7,465 bases of DNA, taken from Acidobacteriota bacterium (GTDB lineage Bacteria; Acidobacteriota; Thermoanaerobaculia; Multivoradales; JAHEKO01). Numbering within the stretch: the stretch's first letter is position 1; every line of letters starts with the position of its first letter. Below the pieces are notes generated by a model. The model did no database searches. It had not been told where the DNA came from and worked only from the letters and a program-made list of their open reading frames with translations. The stretch is taken from NCBI GenBank assembly GCA_029863825.1, contig JAOTUP010000086.1, positions 1 through 7,465 of the forward strand, written 5' to 3'. Of this stretch, positions 1-5,759 are shown in pieces. The position numbers were made by a program, and so were the translations under genes.

Positions 1-1192
1 CGAGGAAGGCGCTACGTTCGACATCCTCGACAAGCGCGACTCCGAGATCCTCGCACTGAGGCAGAGCTGGGACTATCTCGTGACAAAGAAGCAGACGCTC
101 GAGGTTGGCTGGCAGCTGCGCGAGTTCGAGACCGAGTACGAATACGTCGGGACGCGAGAGTTCGACAATCCGCTGGCCCGCATTCGACACGACTACGAGG
201 AAGAGTTGACCGATCTGGCGGCCTTCTTCGAAGATCGGCAGGGCGCCGCCTACCTGGCGGATCAGTTCAATCTTTCCGACGAGCTGACGCTCGAGCTCGG
301 CCTCCGCTACGACAACCACTCGTTGACCAGCGAGAGCTTCGTTTCGCCACGCTTCAATCTGGCCCATGCGATCGGCGAGCGGTCCGTGTTGCGTGCTGCG
401 TGGGGCCGCTTCAATCAGAGTCAGAGAACCTACGAGTTGGGGGTGGAGGATGGCGAGCGTGAGTTTCATCCGGTCGAGCGCTCAGAGCATCGCATCCTCG
501 GCGTCGAGACCTTCGTGGATCGCGGCGTCGCGGCCCCCGGCCTGGTGCTGAGAGTCGAGGTTTACCAGCGCGAAGTCGGCAATCCCCGGCCGCGATACGA
601 GAACCTTTTCGAGCCCCTCAACACGTTTCCCGAGGTGGAGCCGGACCGTGTTCTGACCGTCCCTCGGAGGAGCGTTGCCGAGGGTGTCGAGGTGTTTCTG
701 CGCAGCGGCTTCGGCCGCAAGGTCGGCTGGTGGATCAATTACACCTACGCCACCACGGAGGACGACGTCGATGGCATGTGGGTCCCTCGCCTGTTCGATC
801 AGAAGCACGCTCTCAATCTCGATCTCGACTATCGAATCAGCGACGCATGGCGTCTGAATGTGGCATGGCGGCATCACACTGGATGGCCGACGACGCCGGT
901 GAGTGTCGGGCAGGTGCAAGACGACGAGGGTGAGGTGGAGTTCGTGCCGGTCCTGGGTCCGATGAACAGCGACCGTTTGCCTGCCTATCACCGGCTCGAC
1001 TTGCGGGCGAGTCGCCGATGGGAGGCGAGACGGGGTCTGGTCGACTTTTTCGTCGATATTCAGAACCTCTACGACCGGCAGAACATCGGTGGGTTCGATA
1101 TCGAGATCGATGACGAGGACGGGACTCTCGTTCGGTTGGGGGAGGCGTGGGCGGGCATTCTGCCGTCCGCAGGCATCAGCTTCGAGTTCTGA
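1..1192 (+). CDS. TonB-dependent outer-membrane receptor, C-terminal part (5' end outside window)
   Basis: The reading frame is open from base 2 to the TGA at 1190-1192, giving 396 residues, and continues off the left edge. The GTG at 80 is an internal valine codon, not a start. What is visible is the C-terminal half of a beta-barrel: alternating aromatic/hydrophobic strands with charged, Asp/Glu-rich loops. Family-typical late elements are the block around 790-900 (LFDQKHALNLDLDY, then HHTGWPTTP, resembling the family's 'dqrHtlnl...tG.P' pattern), YHRLDLR near 990, the 'evqNLyDRqN' element at about 1045-1085, and a chain ending in phenylalanine (SFEF), the usual outer-membrane assembly signal. 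The plug domain, TonB box and any N-terminal STN domain lie outside the window, so the ligand cannot be told. The gene converges on a FecR/sigma operon, which hints at surface signalling or siderophore-type uptake but does not prove it. Family assignment is fairly sure; substrate is unknown. Confidence 0.85.
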   Translation, partial: EEGATFDILDKRDSEILALRQSWDYLVTKKQTLEVGWQLREFETEYEYVGTREFDNPLARIRHDYEEELTDLAAFFEDRQGAAYLADQFNLSDELTLELGLRYDNHSLTSESFVSPRFNLAHAIGERSVLRAAWGRFNQSQRTYELGVEDGEREFHPVERSEHRILGVETFVDRGVAAPGLVLRVEVYQREVGNPRPRYENLFEPLNTFPEVEPDRVLTVPRRSVAEGVEVFLRSGFGRKVGWWINYTYATTEDDVDGMWVPRLFDQKHALNLDLDYRISDAWRLNVAWRHHTGWPTTPVSVGQVQDDEGEVEFVPVLGPMNSDRLPAYHRLDLRASRRWEARRGLVDFFVDIQNLYDRQNIGGFDIEIDDEDGTLVRLGEAWAGILPSAGISFEF

Positions 1193-1299
1193 GCAACGTC
1201 CCGGCGGCGCCTATGAGGAAAGCCGTCGGCGGTCGCTGAGCACCTCCTTGGGCGCAGGAGAGACCCCGGGCTCGACGGTGTCGGCGTGCGGGCGAGGGC

Positions 1300-2388
1300 T
1301 CAGGCGCCGCCGAATGTCGATCCCCGAGAGATGGCCAGGATGCCTTTCTCGACGTGATGATCGAGCCCGGTTCCGAGCAGCACGGCCGCTACCGCTTCGT
1401 CGGGCCGTAGTCCCTCGATCGTGCCGTGCAGCTCGATGGCCTCGGCTGAGAGCGCCAGCTCTTCGTCTTCGTAGTCCAGATGCAACGCGGTCTCCGCAGC
1501 CACCCATTCGAGAAATCTCGCAAGCGCCAGACCCTCGATGTCGATGGACGGTGCGGCACTGAGAATCCAGTCCCAGTCCGTCCCGAAAAGATCGAAGCTG
1601 CCTTTTTCCACAGACCCGTCAGGCTGCAGATTCAGCTCTTCACCGACTGCAGCCGCGTGCCGCTCCTCGCCTCGAATCAACGAGACCGAACCGGTTCGCA
1701 CCCTCACGCGAAGGGTGTCTTCCACGCCTCCGAGACGGACTTCGAACTGAGTTCCGACGTCGACGACGGTCCCGTAGGGCGTGACCACTTCGACCGCGGC
1801 GGGGCTGGCGGGTGAGAGCCCGGAGTCGATGTAAACAGCCCCCTGCAGGAGCTCGAGGCGAGATGGCGAGCCGAGTCGGGCCCGCGTCTGGGAGTCGAAC
1901 CGAACCGATTGCCCGCCGCCGAGCCGAATTGCGATGAGGTCCGCGAGACCGTCCGCCGCGCTCCCGGTGACAAGCTCGACACCCTGCGCCAGTGAGCCGC
2001 CGACCGCGAGGCGCGAGCCGTCAGGTGGTGCCGGCTTTGCCGGTTCTTCCAGCCAAACATCTCCGCGAATCAGCTCGATCGTGGCGACCACCGGTCGCAC
2101 AGTGTGCGCGTCTTCGCTCCGCAGCAGCCAGAAAGCTCCGACCGCCACGGCGAGAGCAGCCGCCAGTGCGGCCGGTACGAGGCGACGGATCAAGCGCGGG
2201 CGTCGCCGGGCGTCGACGGTATTGAGCCACTCTGCCCTAGCGGCGGCCTTGACGACGTGAAAATCGGCGACCGGGATCTCGGGGCGGCGGCCGGCGCTCT
2301 CGAGAAGCTGACGGATCTCGTCCTCACTGCGCGCGCCGTCGTCGCCTGGCTGTCGAAGTATCGTCGTCTGTTCTGTCATGTCGTCCAC
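1300..2388 (-). CDS. FecR-family transmembrane sigma regulator with C-terminal STN/secretin-like domain
   Basis: A 362-residue protein if started at GTG 2388; ATG at 2379 (residue 4) is equally plausible, with a GGTGGA motif just upstream. Layout: a cytoplasmic N-terminus (about 1-68) ending in an Arg-rich stretch; one membrane helix at about 70-89 (Ala/Val-rich, then FWLL), giving an N-in topology; and a periplasmic FecR domain (about 100-255) with the family signature TPYGTVVDVGTQFEV at 203-217. The last 80 residues (about 280-355) read like an STN domain: 'ALARFLEWVAAETALHLDY', then 'LHGTIEGLRPDEAVAAVLLGTGL' (cut into short pieces here), ending in 'GILAI'. FecR-type proteins bind their partner ECF sigma through the N-terminal cytoplasmic segment and receive a signal through the periplasmic part. 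The gene lies 9 nt after the sigma stop codon, so the two are probably co-transcribed. No cysteines are present, so it is not a zinc-type anti-sigma. Whether it acts as a pure anti-sigma or as a sigma activator is not decidable from sequence. Confidence 0.85.
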   Translation of the reverse strand: MDDMTEQTTILRQPGDDGARSEDEIRQLLESAGRRPEIPVADFHVVKAAARAEWLNTVDARRRPRLIRRLVPAALAAALAVAVGAFWLLRSEDAHTVRPVVATIELIRGDVWLEEPAKPAPPDGSRLAVGGSLAQGVELVTGSAADGLADLIAIRLGGGQSVRFDSQTRARLGSPSRLELLQGAVYIDSGLSPASPAAVEVVTPYGTVVDVGTQFEVRLGGVEDTLRVRVRTGSVSLIRGEERHAAAVGEELNLQPDGSVEKGSFDLFGTDWDWILSAAPSIDIEGLALARFLEWVAAETALHLDYEDEELALSAEAIELHGTIEGLRPDEAVAAVLLGTGLDHHVEKGILAISRGSTFGGA

Positions 2389-2397
2389 CGTGATCCC

Positions 2398-3012
2398 TTA
2401 CGCGCTTCTCAAAGCGCCCGGCGAGAGTTGGTTGCTGAGATCGAATCGAGCGTACTCGTCGCGAAACGAGCCGCGCGCCCGGGTAAGCAGCGATTCCGTG
2501 GCTTTGGGGCTCAGGTTCAGACGGCTGGCGATCTCCTTGACCGAAAGATGTTCCAGGTACTTCCACTCGAGTGCGCGGCCATAGTGAGGCGGCAGGCTGT
2601 CGAGTGCCTCGTGAACCAGATCGGCGTGCTCGGCGCGCAGCAGTAATCGTTCCGGATCACTGGGCGTCACCGAGCGGCCGGTCGAATCGGCTGCCACCAC
2701 TTCGTCGCTCAGCTCGACTTCTCGGCCGTTCTTGTTCGAGCGAAAGTGGGCTGCAATCTCGTTGCGACAACAGGCGCAGAGCCAGGTGGTGAGAGCGGCA
2801 TCGCCGCGGTACGTCTCGAGCTTTGTGATGACTTTGCAGAGAGTCGACTGGACGATGTCACGTGCCAGGTCGGCGTTGCCATCCAGCCGGCGTTGGGCGA
2901 ATCGGTACAGAACCGGGATGTAGGCATTCGAAAATTGCTCGAATGCCGTCTCGTCCCCGGCAAGGATTTGCCGGACGAGCTTGCGATCCTTTCGATGTCG
3001 TCGCCGCTGCAC
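2398..3012 (-). CDS. ECF-type RNA polymerase sigma-70 family factor
   Basis: A 204-residue protein with the two-domain plan of an ECF sigma factor. Region 2 spans about 22-92: 'AFEQFSNAYIPVLYRFA', then 'DLARDIVQSTLCKVI' (region 2.2-like, core RNA polymerase contact), then 'YRGDAALTTWLCACCRNEI' (regions 2.3-2.4, -10 melting and recognition). A polar linker (about 93-125) follows. Region 4 spans about 130-187: 'ALDSLPPHYGRALEWKYLEHLS' in two pieces, and a helix-turn-helix at about 156-187 (VKEIASRLNLSPKATESLL) that reads the -35 element. The GTG at 3012 is the only plausible early start and has only a weak purine run (GAAGAGAG) about 8 nt upstream. It directly precedes the FecR-like gene (9-nt gap), the usual partner arrangement. 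Odd feature: three cysteines at 79, 81 and 82, plus Cys59, in region 2. Its target promoters are unknown; the neighbouring TonB receptor is a candidate. Confidence 0.9.
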   Translation of the reverse strand: MQRRRHRKDRKLVRQILAGDETAFEQFSNAYIPVLYRFAQRRLDGNADLARDIVQSTLCKVITKLETYRGDAALTTWLCACCRNEIAAHFRSNKNGREVELSDEVVAADSTGRSVTPSDPERLLLRAEHADLVHEALDSLPPHYGRALEWKYLEHLSVKEIASRLNLSPKATESLLTRARGSFRDEYARFDLSNQLSPGALRSA

Positions 3013-3202
3013 GGTGCGCGCTCTCTTCGTCGTCGCCTGGTTGCGGGCTGTAAATGGTCTTCGAGCCTATGCCAGAAACCGTTTGCGCGCCCAATCGGTT
3101 AGATGCTCCCGGACGGTGAATCCTTCGGTGAGTTTCCGGCCTTGCGTTGCCTACTCGGAGAAGACGTCGGTCTGAAACACCCGGAGCGCACGTCTCGCTG
3201 GC

Positions 3203-3228
3203 GCGCCGGCTCATGCCGTAGCCGGCGC
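3203..3228. repeat. Perfect 9-bp inverted repeat (GC hairpin)
   Basis: GCGCCGGCT at 3203-3211 is the exact reverse complement of AGCCGGCGC at 3220-3228, with an 8-nt loop. It has no T-run on either side on either strand, so it is not a standard intrinsic terminator. Lying between two divergent operons, it could be an operator for a dimeric regulator or a structure in a leader RNA. Function is inference only; the pairing itself is seen directly. Confidence 0.6.
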
Positions 3229-3367
3229 TTCGTGCACACCGAACAAGTGGGGGGCGCGACATCCGGGAGCGAGATGCCGGCTCAGGTGCAGACTGAAAGC
3301 TGGCCATTGGAAGCTCGAGAGGTGCTGTCTCGCCGTCGGGACTCTTGGCGGTCGCGGACCACGAGCC

Positions 3368-3397
3368 TTGCCGCATGTCCCGCCGGTCCGGTACCAT
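3368..3397 (+). promoter_or_regulatory. Candidate sigma70-type promoter for the OPT operon
   Basis: TTGCCG at 3368-3373 (4 of 6 to the -35 consensus) and TACCAT at 3392-3397 (4 of 6 to the -10 consensus, including the key first TA and last T) are separated by 18 bp. Transcription would start near 3404 and give a leader of about 45 nt before the ATG at 3449. The match is modest in a GC-rich background, so this is a candidate only. Confidence 0.35.
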
Positions 3398-3448
3398 TCG
3401 CCAGTCTAGCCAGGAGTTGCGGAGTCAATCGAGCGGGCGGCGTGGACG

Positions 3449-5182
3449 ATGAGCGAAAAAGCCGGCAGGGAAATACGTCACGGGGCCTATCCCGAGATCA
3501 CCTGGCCCGCGATTCTCGTCGGCTATGGGCTGGGCGCGATCATTGCCGTGTCGATCGGCTATCTGAGCCTCAAGCTCGGTTTCTCGATCGAAGGTTCGGA
3601 GCTCGCCGCCATTCTCGGCTTCGGCATTCTGCGCGGCGTGATGCGGCGCAAGTCGATCATCGAGAACAACATCAACCAGACACTCGCCTCGGCGGTCAAC
3701 GGCGCCTCCGCCGGCATGATGTTCTCGATTCCGGCGATCTTCATTCTCGGCTACACCGACTTCAACAAGCTCCTTATCGTGCTCGCCTGCATTGCCGGTG
3801 GCGTGATGGGTATCGCCTTCATCATTCCTCTGCGAAAACAGATGATCGATTTCGATCGCCTCGCCTACCCGGGCGGCATCGCCACGGCCGCCGTGCTCAG
3901 AGCTCCCGGCGCGGGGATTCGCAAGGCGAAGCTGCTGATAGGAGCTGCGGCGTTTGCCGCTGTGGTCCATCTCGTGAGTTTGACGACTGGCTTCGAGGAC
4001 TGGAATCTGGGAGCGCTGCTCGGTCTGCCGGAATACATGAACGGCATCTGGTACATCTCGCTTCTGACGATCGGTACGGCCTACCTCGCCGGCCGCGGCG
4101 GGTTCTTCTTCGTCATCGGCGGCTATGTCTGCTACTGGTTCCTGGCGCCGATCATGGACGTCCGCGGCATTTTGCCGACACCGGCGGAGCTCGAGTCGGC
4201 GGGGCAGGGGATGGCCACCTACCTGCGCCTGCAGCTCTTTCGCCCGGTCGGCATCGGCATGCTGATCGGCGGCGCCTTGACCGGCATCGCGCTCGCCCTG
4301 CCGCTTGTCAAGGCGGCCATCCAGTCGATGCAGCAGGCGGCGAAGGTGAAATCCGCCGTCTCGCGTGACGAGCTGCCGATCAAGTTTCTGTACATGGGCA
4401 TTGCCGGTGCGGTCGTGCTGCTGGGCGTCACCGCCGTTCTGTCGGTACCGGAGATCGAGACGTGGCGCGTGATAACGATGGCGATTCTGGGGACGATCTG
4501 GATCTGGCTCGCCGGCGTCGTGCTCTCCGAGTGCATCGGACGGACAAACTGGTCACCGCTCTCGGGCATGACCTTGATCGGTGTGACGATCCTGATCTTC
4601 GTCGGCAGCGGCCACGGCGACCGGGAGACGGTGGTGGCGTCGATCGTCGTCGGAGCCGCCATGTGCGTGGCCATGGCCCAGGCGACGGATCTCATGATGG
4701 ATTTGAAAACCGGCTACCTGGTCGGAGCGATCCCGCGCAAGCAACAGATTGCGCAGTTCCTCGGTACCTGGCTCGGGCCGATCCTGATCATGGGCCTGAT
4801 CGTGGTTTTGCACCAGGCGTACGGCATGGGCTCGGACAAGCTGCCGGCACCCCAGGGACAGGCGCTGGCGACGGTCATTCAGGGCATTCTCGGCGGCGAT
4901 GTGCCGCTCGACAAGTACCTGGCGGGAGCCGGCCTCGGAGCGCTGCTCTCGGCCTCCGGCGTCGGCGGGATCGGCATCATGGTCGGTCTCGGCTTCTACT
5001 TGCCGTTCAACATCATCCTGACGTATACGATCGGTACCATCCTGCGCGAGGCGACCGATCGCAAGCTCGGCCATCGCTGGGCCGACGACACGGGCATTCC
5101 GCTGGCTGCGGGTCTCATCGTCGGCGAGGCGTTGATCGGGGTCGGCTATTCGCTGATGATCGTCTTCGGGGGCGGCGGCTGA
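3449..5182 (+). CDS. OPT/YSL-family oligopeptide transporter (inner-membrane permease)
   Basis: A 577-residue polytopic membrane protein made of many hydrophobic segments, a usual size for bacterial OPT members. Signature blocks are visible in order: 'EGSELAAILGFGILRG' (48-63), 'IENNINQTLASA' (71-82), 'YPGGIATAAVLRA' (140-152), 'GRTNWSPLSGMTLIGV' (364-379), 'ATDLMMDLKTGYLVGAIPR' (412-430) and 'GLGFYLPFNIILTYTIGT' (513-530). OPT proteins are proton-coupled carriers of small peptides; the related YSL branch carries metal chelates. ATG 3449 is the first start after an in-frame TAG at 3407. The ribosome site is weak (GAGCGGGCGG, about 8 nt away). The stop overlaps the next start by one base (TGATG), implying translational coupling. 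A peptidase T gene in the same operon favours peptides as cargo. Family is certain; exact cargo is inferred. Confidence 0.93.
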   Translation: MSEKAGREIRHGAYPEITWPAILVGYGLGAIIAVSIGYLSLKLGFSIEGSELAAILGFGILRGVMRRKSIIENNINQTLASAVNGASAGMMFSIPAIFILGYTDFNKLLIVLACIAGGVMGIAFIIPLRKQMIDFDRLAYPGGIATAAVLRAPGAGIRKAKLLIGAAAFAAVVHLVSLTTGFEDWNLGALLGLPEYMNGIWYISLLTIGTAYLAGRGGFFFVIGGYVCYWFLAPIMDVRGILPTPAELESAGQGMATYLRLQLFRPVGIGMLIGGALTGIALALPLVKAAIQSMQQAAKVKSAVSRDELPIKFLYMGIAGAVVLLGVTAVLSVPEIETWRVITMAILGTIWIWLAGVVLSECIGRTNWSPLSGMTLIGVTILIFVGSGHGDRETVVASIVVGAAMCVAMAQATDLMMDLKTGYLVGAIPRKQQIAQFLGTWLGPILIMGLIVVLHQAYGMGSDKLPAPQGQALATVIQGILGGDVPLDKYLAGAGLGALLSASGVGGIGIMVGLGFYLPFNIILTYTIGTILREATDRKLGHRWADDTGIPLAAGLIVGEALIGVGYSLMIVFGGGG

Positions 5183-5715
5183 TGAAGACGCTCGGGTATC
5201 TGCTGATCAGTGGCGGCTTTCTCGCCGGCGCGTACCTGGCTGTCGAGCAGCGGGATGGTGTCCCGACGGCGATGTTTCTCGCCGCGCTCGTCGTCGGCGC
5301 GATAGGTGTGGCAATGGTGCGAGTCGCCGCGCATCAGGAGCGTACGCATGCCGACACGATCAGTGCCAATCTGGGGGTCATAGAACAGAGCCTGGCGTCG
5401 GTGGTCGAGAAGGTCGGAAAACTCGATGACGGCAAGAACGAGATCGACGTTTACGATCTGAGACACCGAATCGACGAGGAGTTTCCGGACGATCTCGATG
5501 CCTTCGTGCAGGCTCGGCAGTCGATCGTCCACAGTTTCGGCCTGCAGGCCTACGCCGACGTGATGAACCCCTTCGCCGCCGGCGAGCGCTATCTGAACCG
5601 AGTGTGGTCGACGTCCGCCGACGGCTATATCGATGAGGCGCACACGTACGTCGTCAAGGCGCGTGAGCAGTTCGAGAGCGCCCTCCAGGTCTACCGCGGC
5701 CTGCGCCGGATCTGA
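5182..5715 (+). CDS. Uncharacterised 177-residue protein with two N-terminal membrane helices
   Basis: I do not recognise this as a named family. The start is ATG 5182, whose A is the last base of the OPT stop codon, preceded by a G-rich stretch (GGGGGCGGCGG) that can serve as ribosome site. The same frame is open far upstream but only as a shadow of the permease gene. Two hydrophobic helices lie at about 4-21 (GYLLISGGFLAGAYLAV) and 28-49 (PTAMFLAALVVGAIGVAMV), joined by a short polar turn (EQRDG), so both ends should face the same side, probably the cytoplasm. Residues 50-90 look helical and amphipathic with possible coiled-coil character. The rest (90-177) is soluble, acidic and largely helical, with 'FPDDLDAFVQARQSIVHSFG' and 'AHTYVVKAREQFESALQ' as distinctive stretches. 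Its position, fused by overlap to the permease and followed by pepT, suggests an accessory subunit or regulator of the transporter; this is inference. Confidence 0.85.
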   Translation: MKTLGYLLISGGFLAGAYLAVEQRDGVPTAMFLAALVVGAIGVAMVRVAAHQERTHADTISANLGVIEQSLASVVEKVGKLDDGKNEIDVYDLRHRIDEEFPDDLDAFVQARQSIVHSFGLQAYADVMNPFAAGERYLNRVWSTSADGYIDEAHTYVVKAREQFESALQVYRGLRRI

Positions 5716-5748
5716 TTTTCGCCCCATCCGAACTTCGCTCAACGAGAC

Positions 5749-5753
5749 GGAGG
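5749..5753 (+). promoter_or_regulatory. Strong ribosome binding site of pepT
   Basis: GGAGG lies 6 nt before the ATG at 5760, the best Shine-Dalgarno match in this operon. It fixes the pepT start and suggests that PepT is translated more efficiently than, and independently of, the coupled upstream pair. No terminator is seen in the 44-nt gap 5716-5759. Confidence 0.8.
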
Positions 5754-5759
5754 ATTTTC

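Larger units (their letters stand above)
3013..3448. other. Divergent intergenic region between sigma operon and transporter operon
   Basis: This is a 436-bp stretch without a convincing gene. Open frames that cross it on both strands are extensions of shadow frames of the adjacent genes and have no recognisable protein features. It should hold the promoters of both divergent operons. Visible items are a 9-bp GC-rich inverted repeat (3203-3228), a second copy of the sequence GCCGGCTCA at 3276-3284, and a sigma70-like promoter for the transporter (3368-3397). No clear promoter could be picked for the sigma gene, which may be autoregulated through a non-standard ECF promoter. Confidence 0.7.

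Noticed and set aside
1244..1260. CTCCT-7 nt-AGGAG hairpin in the receptor/fecR gap as an intrinsic terminator
   Set aside because: Only a 5-bp stem and no T-run on either strand; too weak to call.
3060..3110. A possible sigma70 promoter for the ECF sigma gene on the - strand (TTGGGC, 17 bp, CATAGG)
   Set aside because: Only 3 of 6 matches in each box; not better than chance in a region this size.
2858..3397. A 179-codon open frame on the - strand across the spacer
   Set aside because: It overlaps the 5' part of the sigma gene out of frame, is Arg/Pro/Ser-rich and shows no recognisable protein features.
3103..4368. A 421-codon open frame on the + strand spanning the spacer and the first half of the OPT gene
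   Set aside because: It is an out-of-frame reading of the permease gene with Arg/Ser/Gly-rich composition and no domain; the frame at 3449 carries all OPT motifs.
4462..5181. A 5' extension of the 177-residue protein to 417 residues
   Set aside because: The extra 240 codons read through the OPT gene in another frame and have the low-complexity Arg/Gly/Asp-rich look of a shadow; ATG 5182 with coupling to the OPT stop is far better.
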